A DNA stretch of 64,000 nucleotides, from the NCBI GenBank assembly GCA_003956705.1, contig QZCP01000124.1, forward strand, positions 134,426 through 198,425. The letters are read 5' to 3'. The stretch comes from Brevipalpus yothersi. Taxonomy: Eukaryota > Arthropoda > Arachnida > Trombidiformes > Tenuipalpidae. Under the pieces are notes generated by a model. It was not told the DNA's origin. It searched no databases and saw only the letters and a list, made by a program, of their open reading frames with translations. Every line of letters begins with the position of its first letter. The first letter of the stretch is position 1. Below, one piece after another: positions 26,914-37,912 of the stretch. Position numbers and translations under genes: made by a program.

Positions 26914-29700
26914 ATGTCGACACGACGTAAGAACGAATGCAATGATTGTGATTGTAAGCTGAGTTATCAGCAATTCATCAAGAAACAATTTCTTCGAATC
27001 GAGGAACTCGAAAACGAAATAGCTCTCTTACGTTGTGAGAGAGATCAATTATTACATGATAATGAAAGAATTTTATTTAATCTCCAAATGATTTCACTGA
27101 GAAATCGTACAGAAGATGTGAGGTAAGTTGAAAACTCAACTCAACTCTTCGAACAATTTTTTCTCTCTCAATACACTTTAAATAGCCTATTCACCATCGT
27201 TTTTATTTGATGTCGCTGAAGCAAGCAATGCTTAGAAGCTCATCATGTTGAAATTTCCTCTCCTTTTTTACAATCCTTTCTTTCTCCTCTCCTCTCTAAT
27301 GATTGCTCTGTTGACCGTCATTATCATTAAATTCTTTTTATGTATTCTCTTCCATACATAGTGCATCTCGAGAGATTGAGAATAGAAAGAATCCTCTTCC
27401 TGTAATATGTTCCACTGGTGATCGTCAATCGGATGGATATGAGTTGTCCCAGGAAATGATTGACAAAAGATTCGAAATGATCACCAGAAAATATGGACCA
27501 GAATCTGTGAAAGCTGCTCTCGTAATTCAAAGGGCGTTTCGAAAGTATCAAATTAACATGAGATTCAAGAATATAGCTTTAAATGCTTTGCGACTCAACC
27601 AAGCCAACACTGGTACGAACGAAAATGTTCAAGATACAAGTAATAGTCAATCTAGTCAACTGATTCCAGCCGACTCAAATTCTAGTTGTTCAAAAAGATA
27701 TTCAAATGCATCACTCCAATCATCATCATCATCATCTTCCTCAACTACAAATTCTAATCATAAAACGGTCGTTAAAGTGTATAATATTGGCCCCAACTCT
27801 GAAAAGCTTACCAGCTGTCAGGGTAATGGTTTTACCAATAATAGTAGCATGACCAAATCACCAACGATGCCTTCTCTCCAAGGGAACAATCGACTAGTGA
27901 TGAGGAAGATGCCAAATCAACAGATAATTTTTAATTCGAAAAATTGTGGCTCACAACATCCTAACTCATTCCCTCAGAGACCACCCTCTTATGATGTTCT
28001 TCGAGCCCGAGAATATCGAGTGGGACTTAATTTGTTCAACAAGCATCCCCCCGAAAAAGGCATTCAATATCTATTTGAGAAAGGTTTCATAGATGACATC
28101 GTTGACGAAAGTAAATTAATCAATTTCATCAGTGAAGATCTAGAACAAGCCCGTAAGGCATTGCGTGTAGCAATTTTCTTGTTAACCAAAAAAGGTTTGA
28201 GCAAGCAAATGATTGGTGAATATCTTGGTGACTTGCAATCGCCTTTCAATCAACTGGTTTTGAAATTTTTTGTTCGAGAGATGGACTTCACTGGACTGGT
28301 TATTGATGTAGCTTTGCGGAAGTTTCAAACTTATTTTCGCTTTCCTGGTAAGAGTTTTTCCCTACCACCACTGGCAAGATGTTGAGAAATCAATTTTATC
28401 TCGTTGTCTAATGAATTTTTCATCATGGCCATTTCTCTTGACTTATCCAATATAACCCTCATTGGAGCTTACAAAATTGCTCGATATCACGATTTCTTGA
28501 TCACACTAATGTTTTTCCTTCTTTCTCTCTCCATCCATCTTTTTCATAGGTGAAGCTCAAAAAATTGAACGATTTGTCGAAAGATTTAGCGAAAGATATT
28601 GGGAATGTAATGATATCTCACATCTTGATAGGAGAACAGATCTAGATGAGCTGTCCACCGTTTCGAACAAAGATGATGTTTTCATATTATCATTCGCAAT
28701 TATAATGCTTAACACAGATCTTCACATGCCAAACAACAAGCGTTGCATGACTGTTGATCAATGGCTAAAAAATCTTCGAGGAGCTCTGAAAAGTGATCTC
28801 AGGGATAATTTTTTGATTGGAATCTATGAACGTATCAAGCAGGTCGAAATGAAAACAGGCCACGATCATTGCTTGCAAGTACTTAAAGTTCAGTGTTCAC
28901 TAGTTGCTACATCACGCAATATCACTTTGCCTAACCTTTGTGCTAATACTTATCGACGATTGATATGTTTTTGTCGTCTGTATGAAATTGTTGATGTGAA
29001 CAAAAGAGAGAGGCATGGACAACATCAACGTGAAGTTTTTCTCTTCAATGATCTATTGGTTGTGACCAAAGTGTACAAAAGAGGAGGTGCAAGAAACATT
29101 TCCCATCTTGGTCACAAATCATCCGAATTGTACAGCTATCGTCGAAGTATTCCATTGACTTCCATAGATGTTTCCCTTTTTTCGACCCATTTCTATCCGT
29201 TTGGTATAAAATTATCATCCAAAGTTGAAAAACATCGAACTATAATACTTTTTAATGCTAGTGATGATAAAGATCGTTTCCGATTTTTCGAAGATCTACG
29301 CGAGAGTATTGCTGAAATGCAGCAAATGGATCTGATAAGAATACAAAGTACTCTACAGAAAAATGGTTCACCATGTCCATCTTACAATTCATCCAACGCA
29401 AATCGAAGTCATGAAGGTGGAAAAAATTCTCTCCAATCCAACAACAGTAGCAATCCATCTCATTCGATCGTTGGATCAACATCTCAGCATTCTCAACACT
29501 CTTCGCTGATGGACCTTTCTTCCTCTGCCTCTTCCTCACTTTCGTCTTCTTTTTCTTCTCCTAAAAATTGTGTTGGATTAACAGGTGCTCATGTTGCAAC
29601 CGTTCCATCGACTTCATTGGATTCCGTTTTAATGGAAAAAAACTCACTGGCCACGCCGCAAATAGTTCCAACAAATGCGAATCATTATACATGTATCTAG
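26914..29700 (+). CDS. IQSEC: IQ-motif and Sec7-domain ARF-GEF (IQSEC/Schizo), three exons
   Basis: Exons are 26914-27122, 27362-28347 and 28550-29700, joined in phases 2 and 1, giving 781 residues. IQSEC proteins exchange GDP for GTP on ARF6 at synapses and in myoblasts. Domains in order: an N-terminal coiled coil (about residues 20-60, RIEELENEIALLRCERDQLL), an IQ motif (about 118-140, KAALVIQRAFRKYQ), a serine/asparagine linker, Sec7 (about 282-470) and PH (about 490-620, EVFLFNDLLVVTKV). The catalytic glutamate finger F-R-F-P-G-E-A-Q-K-I is intact, with Glu about 400 coded right at the exon 2/3 junction. The protein ends H-Y-T-C-I, a class I PDZ-ligand pattern, after a polyserine tail. 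It is shorter than vertebrate IQSECs. A degraded copy of its 3' end lies at 34776-35200. Confidence 0.94.
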
Positions 29701-29894
29701 TAGCAATGGAAATGTTGTTAAATCTTTTGTCAAACTCTCTTACATGAATATAATTATTATACATATAAACTATTTTGGGAGAAAATTAATTAAATGCCCT
29801 CAAGTATTTAACATTCACATGTCTCTCTATAGTGACTCTGATTCATACCGTTATTCGGTTTTATGAGTTTCGAATTTTCCCAAGAATTTTTCAA

Positions 29895-29952
29895 TTCCAG
29901 ACAGGAATTTTTAGTTTTACTGGAAAAAGTTGACAAGAATTTCTGTCTGGAG
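29895..29952 (+). ncRNA. RNA-hairpin-forming inverted repeat downstream of IQSEC
   Basis: Left arm 29896-29912 (TCCAGACAGGAATTTTT) and right arm 29935-29951 pair over 17 positions as RNA, with two G-U wobbles and no mismatch, and one further U-G outside. The loop is 22 bases. It lies 195 bp after the IQSEC stop, so it may sit in the 3' UTR. It is short for a microRNA precursor. Function is unknown. Confidence 0.35.
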
Positions 29953-30958
29953 GTCTTATGAATGTCTCATGATCAGAATCAAAGATAGTCATCAATCAAT
30001 CAAGGATTTACAATGTTGAAATGGAGATACGAACAGAACTGATTCCACCCACGGATTGATCTTTTCTATCATCCTTCATTGATCATGAAATTCATACCAT
30101 TTCGGGATCAAAATTTTTGAAAATTTCCAACAACTAAACTCGAAAATCGCGCTATTCATCATGAATGATAAATTAAACGTAACTAAAATTTTTTGGACCT
30201 AACCAACTAACAAGTTGAAAGTTAGCTGAACTAACTATTACCAAATATCACTCACTGTTCAATCAGTTTATCAAAACGATACTGAAAAAAAACGGTGAAT
30301 ATGATCATCATCATCATTTTCACAAATGAGAGAGAGAGAGAGAGCTAATGAATGAGTGAATATATATATTGTATGTCCAACATTATTTGCAGCAAGTCAC
30401 CTCAATTCAATTCATCCATCAACGTTCCCTCCTTTTATTTCACTAATTTTCTGCCATCCACTTTCTGTGGCGGCGCATTTCTTTAATCAAAAAAATCTTT
30501 TTACTTCTGACTTGAAGTGAATCAAGATGAGCAAGTGCAGCAGCAGCTCCAGAATAGAGCAAAAAGAGAAAGAGAAAAAGAAAGAGAATAAGTAAGTAAG
30601 TGGATGAAAAGAGAGAGAGAGAGAAAAAAAAGTATATATTCGATTTTTTTCTCTCTTGTGTAATACTTGTTCATGTGATTATTATTACATGGTACACAAT
30701 TATTGATATTGCTTCTATCCGTCAAGCTGTATATGTTTACCATCAGCTTTACATTTTAATAATATATATATTCATTTAAATACACATATATATCAAGCTT
30801 GCTGATTTGTGAATCTTGTCTCTCTTCCTCTTCTCATCTCTACTACTGTTGTTGTTGATTGTGTGTGTATGTGTGTACAATTGAGTGGTGAAGTTGAGTG
30901 AGTGAATATATCCTCTTCATCATCGTTTTCTTCTTCTTTTTCTTCTTTTTGTGTGTGA

Positions 30959-33900
30959 ATGTTTGGTGGTGAACAAATGTTCCCTTTTAATAATGATGGT
31001 AGACACCTCAAATCATGGTCTACCATCCAACAGCAACAACAGCAACAGATTTCTGTACAACAACAACAGCATCAACAAGCAACAACAAATGAATTACATA
31101 ATGATCAATTGAGTTTAAGTTCATCCGATTCTACTTCTACTACAATGAATAATTTCTACCCTGGCTATGGAGGTAATGTTGGTGGTGGTGGTGGTGGTGT
31201 TACAAATCTAGGATCAAGTTCAAATAATCATCATCAACAGCAACCCACACCACAACAACTTCGACAAAATACTACTTCTGTATCTGATGGTTTACTTTCA
31301 TCATCAGGCTCAGGCTTAGGATTGCCAGGATCCATGGTACACAGTTTGGCCAACACCTCAGGTCATTCTCAGCCACAACAAGCTTCAAACCAAAGCCAAA
31401 CATTATTTTCAGCCACTAATTACGGACCCTACTTGGATTTATTTAACTCTGATAATTTCAGCTCTCTATTTTCAATATCACCATCATCATCTACTCGTAC
31501 TGGTACTGGTGATGGTGTTGGTTTACCTAATCTAAATAATCACAACCAAAATCAATTAGGTAATTCAACTACAATTAATAGAGTATCAACCAGCAACAAC
31601 GGTATAAATGATGGAAATTCCAACTGTTGGCCTAATAAGCAATCAGTAATTGGACATCATTCTCAACAACAGCAGCAACAACAATTTAATCCATCAGGTA
31701 ATCTGTATACAAGAGGTATAAATATGACACAAGATGAGCAACCATATTACACATCACGAGTGGATTCAAATTATGGAAGCAATTTTAATAATAATTTTAC
31801 CCAAAATCCACTTACATCGGATGTTCTAAAGCAAGCAGTTGACAGCAGTATCAATCCGTTAGGCTTGAATCATTTGACAAGACGCAGTAATAATAATAAC
31901 AACAACAAGACCACAAATGATCATACATCTCATCCTTTTCCAAGCATTCAAGCGTCTCAGTTCAATTCATCGATAAATGTTGCTAATTCGAATTTAATTA
32001 CCTCCAATATTGGTCGTGTAGGGCCTATACAAAGTAGCGTTGGTACTACAAACTCAATATTAGCCTCGGGCGTTCCTGATTGTGCCAATGTTGTGGGCAA
32101 TCTGGATCCGATGGGACACCATGTTGATCAGCTACCATCCGTTTCTACGCATTTAACTAATTTAACAATGAGCAGCAATGGTGGTCCATCAACATTGTAT
32201 AATAACTCTACACCAAGTAATAAGCGATTAGAATCACAATCTGGCTCTACATTGCAATCTAACAACCCAAACTTGAGATCGGCAACAAACAGTCTGAATA
32301 ACGGTACTTTTAGTGGTGGCTCTAATGATCATTGGACGAAACAAGTTATCGGTCCAACCTTGACCTCAACCCTAGGTAATCAATCGTATGGTGTCGATGA
32401 TTCATCTACATCCTATTTTACAAGAGATAATCGTGGACTAGCTCCTGAGGATACATTCTTCTCGGCTACGACGGCAGGTGTCCAAAAGCAAGTGGAAACA
32501 AATATGGCTAATTTGTTATTAAATCAACTTGGAGGCAGCAATAGCTCCAATAACAGTAATGACCACCTCTTTCAGAGTACTCCTAGTCGCTCATCATCGG
32601 CTATTGGTACTCCCTATGCTTGCGGAAACAACAATTCGACACCGACGAACTCAGGCAATTCTGTTGGAGGTAGTGTGATGAACAGTGTTTTCAATGTAGG
32701 AATCGGTCTATCTGTTGGTAACAGTAATAATTCTTTAGGTATTACTGCTGTATCAAGTCCACCCAATGCTAACAATAACAGTGTTGCACCCACTCCATCA
32801 TCTAATGTCGTCGCTGCTCACGTCATTGGTCGTGCTAGTGGGAGCATCAGATCTTCAACGCCAATTAGTAATTTCCCGGTAAATAATGCTGAAAGTGTGA
32901 ATTCTTCCACTGATTCCGCATTTGAAAGTGGTGCAACAAGTGGTCAACGACTGGACAATACTACTGGACTGAATACGGGTTCACCATCGTTAAGCAGTTC
33001 AAGTGGTGATATAGGAGAAACTAAAAAGCCATCATGGGCATCGGTCGCATCGCAACCCGCCAAACCAGTAGTGAAACCCAAATTGATGCCGAGTAATGCA
33101 CAACCATCAAAGCCTTTGGGTTTGAATAATATGGAAAATATTGGAACTTGGGATAACAAAACTGATGGCAATCTGAGCTCTATATCTAATTCTTCTTCGA
33201 ATCAAATTGGCTTAAGCCACAGTAGCAACAAAGGTAACGATGGCAGTTCTGGTGTGCCAAATAGTTGGGCCTCTCCATCGCAACAAGGAAACAGAATTGT
33301 GAATAAGAATAGCGCTAATGTGACCAATCCATCAACTCTTACCGCTAGTAACGGAAATGCAGGCCTAACAAGTACAAACGCATCTCTAAACATGAGACAA
33401 CAAGGCATGATCAAGAACTCATCTTCGATGAATCATAACGGCCAAACAACCGGTGACACAGCTTTCGATGCCAACGGTAGTGGAAATACGAGTGATTTGA
33501 ATCGTTCGAAGCCAACAAATTTGTGGTCATATAACGGTCTACGGGTTGTGAATGTTTCCACCTCTTGTTCCAAGTCTGCTCTAGTTTCGTTGTTTAGCAA
33601 ATTTGGTCGCGTCAAAAATATAGAAAGGATTAACACTAGCAAAACCTCAGAACTCTCAATCTGGGTTTACTATGATAATCCAAATTCACCGGTGGAAGCG
33701 GCAGCTAAATTACAAGGAGCTGTCATTGATAATGTATCTCTCGATGGCCTACCACTTCGGATTCACTTTGCACCAACTGATGATCAGAAGGATCTCAAGT
33801 TCTCAAGACCAAAGCAGCCACCGGACAACAAAGGCGAATGCTACTATTGGCGAACTACCAACTGCTTTAGCCGAGAACAATGTCCTCTTTTGCACATACC

Positions 33901-33985
33901 TGCTAATAAAAATATAGATGCCCAGATATGGATGAAGATGAACAAAGAACAACCAACGGCTGTCTCCACTGCAAAGTCTAAATGA
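30959..33985 (+). CDS. Q/N/S-rich RNA-binding protein: YTHDF-like linker motifs plus RRM and CCCH zinc finger, no YTH
   Basis: Uninterrupted 1008-codon exon starting M-F-G-G-E-Q-M-F. Residues 1 to about 685 are low complexity (polyQ near residues 20-45, N/S/G-rich runs). Residues 690-703 (KPSWASVASQPAKP) and 724-734 (NMENIGTWDNK) closely resemble the paired motifs just before the YTH domain in YTHDF m6A readers (SWADIASKPAK... and NMDIGTWDNK). No YTH domain follows. Instead residues about 859-945 look like a divergent RRM (NGLRVVNV, SLFSKFGRVKNIERI, LPLRIHF). A canonical CCCH finger then follows: C961-x7-C969-x5-C975-x3-H979. The stop is at 33985 and no downstream exon encodes YTH before the duplicated IQSEC fragment. 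Expected role: cytoplasmic RNA-binding, condensate-forming protein. The YTHDF link rests on two short motifs. A G3BP-like SWASV motif is the main alternative for the first one. Confidence 0.8.
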   Translation: MFGGEQMFPFNNDGRHLKSWSTIQQQQQQQISVQQQQHQQATTNELHNDQLSLSSSDSTSTTMNNFYPGYGGNVGGGGGGVTNLGSSSNNHHQQQPTPQQLRQNTTSVSDGLLSSSGSGLGLPGSMVHSLANTSGHSQPQQASNQSQTLFSATNYGPYLDLFNSDNFSSLFSISPSSSTRTGTGDGVGLPNLNNHNQNQLGNSTTINRVSTSNNGINDGNSNCWPNKQSVIGHHSQQQQQQQFNPSGNLYTRGINMTQDEQPYYTSRVDSNYGSNFNNNFTQNPLTSDVLKQAVDSSINPLGLNHLTRRSNNNNNNKTTNDHTSHPFPSIQASQFNSSINVANSNLITSNIGRVGPIQSSVGTTNSILASGVPDCANVVGNLDPMGHHVDQLPSVSTHLTNLTMSSNGGPSTLYNNSTPSNKRLESQSGSTLQSNNPNLRSATNSLNNGTFSGGSNDHWTKQVIGPTLTSTLGNQSYGVDDSSTSYFTRDNRGLAPEDTFFSATTAGVQKQVETNMANLLLNQLGGSNSSNNSNDHLFQSTPSRSSSAIGTPYACGNNNSTPTNSGNSVGGSVMNSVFNVGIGLSVGNSNNSLGITAVSSPPNANNNSVAPTPSSNVVAAHVIGRASGSIRSSTPISNFPVNNAESVNSSTDSAFESGATSGQRLDNTTGLNTGSPSLSSSSGDIGETKKPSWASVASQPAKPVVKPKLMPSNAQPSKPLGLNNMENIGTWDNKTDGNLSSISNSSSNQIGLSHSSNKGNDGSSGVPNSWASPSQQGNRIVNKNSANVTNPSTLTASNGNAGLTSTNASLNMRQQGMIKNSSSMNHNGQTTGDTAFDANGSGNTSDLNRSKPTNLWSYNGLRVVNVSTSCSKSALVSLFSKFGRVKNIERINTSKTSELSIWVYYDNPNSPVEAAAKLQGAVIDNVSLDGLPLRIHFAPTDDQKDLKFSRPKQPPDNKGECYYWRTTNCFSREQCPLLHIPANKNIDAQIWMKMNKEQPTAVSTAKSK

Positions 33986-34775
33986 TGAATGTTACTCCTA
34001 GGCAATTCTGTTTTCAAGCTAAAAGTATCTACAAATCGAAAATTTAATTATTAATTACAAATTATTACAAATTTCCCTTATCCCATGGCCTTTCGCCCCT
34101 CAAGCTTCCCCCAAAAACACACGTAAAATCTTGTGTCTAATTTTACATCACATTGTCTAACAATTTGCTCTTTTCGTTCATTCTTCTTTTTCTTTTCTCT
34201 TTCTCTCTCTTTCCTTTTTTCTCTCCTTCTATCTGTCTATCTTCCTTTCATTATAATTTGTCTTTAATTTTAAGATAAATCTAAAGTCTCCAGTGAATTA
34301 TCACACATACACATTATACACAAAACTATATATACATGATATATAATGAGTTATTTGCTCGGTTCTTACTATTTTAGATGAAATCCGTATGATTGCTTTA
34401 ACTGTTTCTCTTTTCGCGTCTTATCTTGTATATATAGAATGAATATATATTTAAAAATTTTATCGCAAGCAACATGATTTTGTCTCTTCATTTCTTGCTC
34501 GCTTCAAGACTGAGAAAAAAAGATGATGTTAAGCCAGTTTGACAGGAGTATTTTCTGCCACTCTCATCTCTGCCATCAATCGATGACATTTCGATGACAT
34601 AGGAGGAAGCGATGAAGCAATTAGCGTGTCGAATGTCCATCACTAACGAGTATGAGTAAAATTTTAGAAATGACTGGAATGAAAAAAGTGAAAGAATTAT
34701 ATGCGCAGCGATTCTGATTTTTGCAAAAAGCAAATTTTTAATTTTAATTTTTGGAAGCGAAATCACTTTGTACTT

Positions 34776-35200
34776 GATATCGTAGTATTTCATTGACTTC
34801 CATAGATGTTTCCCTTTTTTCGACTCATTTCTATCCGTTTGGTATAAAATTATCATCCAAAGTTGAAAAACATCAAACAACAATACTTTTTAATGCTAGT
34901 GATGATAAAGATCGTTTTCGATTTTTCTACGCAAGAATGCTGCCGAAATGCAGCAACAAATGGACCTGATAAAAATACTAAGTACTCGACAGAAATATGA
35001 TTCACATGTCCAATTTTTCGAGTTTCTTGGGAATTTAAAATTCAAAATGTTGAAATGGAGATTGTACCATCGAAATCGATTCTCATCACATATAGATCGC
35101 TGCCTCTGATCATAATCATGAAATCAATATCATTCCAAGATCAAAATTGTTGGGAAACTTTTTACTAGGTAGCATCATGTAAACTCGAAAATTGCGCTCA
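34776..35200 (+). pseudogene. Degenerate partial duplicate of IQSEC 3' end (PH-domain exon and flank)
   Basis: Bases 34791-35010 repeat 29150-29375 of IQSEC exon 3. The first 130 or so bases are about 96% identical by eye, after which indels (for example around 34925-34940) destroy the frame. A second, more diverged block at about 35040-35200 matches 30008-30160 downstream of the IQSEC stop (shared GTTGAAATGGAGAT and AAACTCGAAAAT). The C-terminal coding part and the hairpin are missing in between. The copy lacks a start and cannot code. Confidence 0.85.
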
Positions 35201-35392
35201 AGAGTGTCACGAATTGTGACTCACGATCAGAATAATTATGCTAAAACATGAGACTTTTGTTGTAAGTTTTGGAGGTAAACAAGTGATGAAAAATGGTCTC
35301 TTTTGATGGATAACTTAGATTCTTTATTGAATTAGACACACAATTAAGAATTGATTTGTCCTTTGAAATGCAACTGCTTCTTACTGCCAATC

Positions 35393-36889
35393 ATGGCCTC
35401 GGGGCTGCCAAGTCGTGTTTTGTTTATTTCTTTTGTTGTATTGATCGTTGTTGTTAGTGTTCTGATTCTTTTATTCTCATACACTTATGATGAAAAATCT
35501 TCACCATCGCCAATTTTTGAAAGAGATCCCAAAAAAATCATTCTTTTGTGGACACCATTCTTTGGTGATCCGAACTACATAACATCATCCAGTTTAGATG
35601 ACTGTCGGCACCAAAATTGTGTTTTTACATCGGAAAGAGATTATTTCAACTCATCTGATGCCATCATCTTCCACCTGAGAGATGTTCAAACAAATGATAT
35701 ACCGAAATATCGGCCATCCTTTCGACAAAGATGGATCCTTCTCAACCATGAGTCTCCAGAGCATTCTTCAAGGTGGGTCATCAACGGCCATCTCTTTTAA
35801 CATTCGATCTTGCAACTCTGTTCGGTCCTTTGGGTATATTCACAACCTCTCCTCGGTTGATAGATTGTTAACCATGGAGTCTTAGTGGTCTACTTTCTTA
35901 TCGAATTTTCTAATAGTTCAGGCTTTCAACCATGGGAAAAATATGCATTTGTAAACCATCTATCACCTAGATTTCTTGTCACTTGGAATGTTATTTGTTA
36001 TCTCATCATGAATGCTAGTTTGATTAACTCTCGCAAAAATTGACTTGTTAGTTCTACTGACTCTATCTCATCTTTTTTGAATTTTTAATTCTCACAGCCA
36101 GGACAGGGACAAGCAAACCCTATTTCAAATTTATCCTTGTCCTAACTGCGTGTTATCTGGAATCGACAGCTAAAGTATTATCTCATTTTCATTTGCAGGG
36201 AAAAACTTGCTGCATTGAATGGTCTTATAAATTGGACGGCAACTTATCGCCAAGAATCTGAAATTTTTTTATCACAACAAGTGTTCAAGCTTGATCAAAA
36301 GCCAGTCATAAAAAATAACATCAAACATAATCGTCCTGGTTACGTGGCCCAACTAGTCAGCAATTGCAATACCCCAGGAAAACGGGAAGATTTTGTAGCC
36401 GAGTTGAAAAAACATATTCCTGTTGATATTTATGGACATTGTGGTGATAAACAATGCTTACCCAAGATGTCAGCCGAATGCTATCACAAATTATCCTCTA
36501 GTTATTCCTTTTATCTTTCCTTTGAGAACTCTATTTGTCGAGATTATGTTACTGAAAAATTTTTCTCTATCTTGGACTATCCCATAGTTCCTGTAGTGTT
36601 TGGAGGGGCTGATTATCATAAATTAGCTCCACCTCATTCTTATATCGATGCTCTTGCGGTTGAAAGTCCCAAAAAGTTGGCTAGCCTGCTCAAAAAATTG
36701 ATCAAACATCCAAAAGAGTATGATAAGTATTTTGAATGGAAAAACCATTATCGAATGGGCTTAGAATCATATCCATGCCAAATTTGCAATCTTCTTAACG
36801 AGCCAATCAATGAGAGTAAAATTTGGACAAATCTTGTCGAGTGGTGGTTCGATCAAGCTTCCTGCTCATCATGGAAAGCATCTCATTAA
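35393..36889 (+). CDS. Alpha-1,3-fucosyltransferase (GT10), two exons
   Basis: Exons 35393-35772 and 36199-36889 join in phase 2, giving 356 residues. It is a Golgi type II membrane protein that transfers fucose from GDP-fucose to glycans. The ATG at 35393 gives a short cytosolic tail (MASGLPSR) and a signal anchor (VLFISFVVLIVVVSVLILLF). The catalytic region shows IILLWTPFFGDP, the disulphide-type cysteines DCRHQNC, FHLRD, LNHESPEHS and NGLINWTATYRQESEI. The GDP-fucose binding part reads CNTPGKREDFVAEL...VDIYGHCG, then YSFYLSFENSICRDYVTEKFF and PVVFGGADYHKLAPPHSYID. It ends with the CQIC cysteines typical of the family. Core versus Lewis-type specificity cannot be told. An AATAAA at 36968 follows the stop by 79 bp. 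Confidence 0.93.
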
Positions 36890-36967
36890 TTATTGTTCCT
36901 CTTTGTTGTTTTAACTTTATCATCATGTGCGATACGTGTAAAAAGTCTGGAAAGTTTTGGGATGAAC

Positions 36968-36973
36968 AATAAA
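36968..36973 (+). terminator. Polyadenylation signal AATAAA of the fucosyltransferase gene
   Basis: AATAAA 79 bp after the stop codon, same strand. Confidence 0.6.
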
Positions 36974-37327
36974 GTTCCCCCCTCTAACTCAAAACCCTTC
37001 TTCTCTCACTTTTCATTGGCTCAATTCACCGCATACCACCATCATTCCTCTATCTCTTCTTGATAAACTCTTTACATGAAATCCATCTATAAAATCATTG
37101 AGCGTTTGAATGTTAATGAGATTTCGAAATCCAGTTGCGAATTTTCGTCCGTCAATTCGAATGAGAAAGACAGAGAGAAAAGTTCCAAAAAAAAGGTTAA
37201 CCGACTTGTTTAAACTTTAAACACAAGTTTCCTCATTAATAATTGAACTTGACTGAACCTGGAAAAGTTTATCCAGCTTAAACTGTATCGTCCTGGAAGC
37301 CGGCTTTTCACTTAATTATCAGATGAT

Positions 37328-37393
<66 letters not shown>

Positions 37394-37912
37394 CTGTAGA
37401 AATGCCTGAACTTATGAAAAGAAAGAGAAAGAGAAAGAGAGAAGTTTATCCGATACAATCCTTGGTACTCAAGCGATATGATACTGTGATGATCAGGAGC
37501 AACTGCCAACGTCGCCATTCAATTCTAACATTCAACATCCGCTTGATCAAACGCGTGTTGATCTAGTTTATATATTATATTTGAAACTTAGTTATAGATA
37601 TTCCTTCTTACTCTGAGCTTCCCCCCTCTCACTTTTGTGATCTTCTCTCACCTTTCTGGTTAATTGTCTCCCATTGTGTGATATGAATTTTTGAGATTGT
37701 TTTCTTCCGGCAATTGAAATGGTGATAACGTTTCCAAATCAATTCTCATAAGGCTGTGATCATCATCGTTTGGCATATAAAATTTTCTCTTTCTCACTCT
37801 CTTTCTTTCAATCTCCTCTTCCGCTGGACTCCTGCTCTGACTACCACGCGTCCATACTACAAACCATCACCTCCACTTCACACCTCATTAACACATACAT
37901 AAATCTTGAATC
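36974..37912. other. Intergenic region upstream of SND1
   Basis: It contains the (CT)n tract at 37330-37386 and otherwise AT-rich sequence. The last 100-150 bases should hold the SND1 promoter and 5' UTR. No coding potential is seen apart from repeat-derived frames. Confidence 0.4.
37330..37386. repeat. (CT)n microsatellite
   Basis: About 28 uninterrupted CT units between the fucosyltransferase and SND1 genes. Confidence 0.95.

Noticed and set aside
33986..34775. Search for a YTH exon after the Q/N-rich gene
   Set aside because: No frame with YTH motifs is present before the duplicated IQSEC fragment, and none before the fucosyltransferase.
34488..34883. 131-codon minus-strand frame
   Set aside because: It overlaps the IQSEC duplicate in antisense and has no motif.
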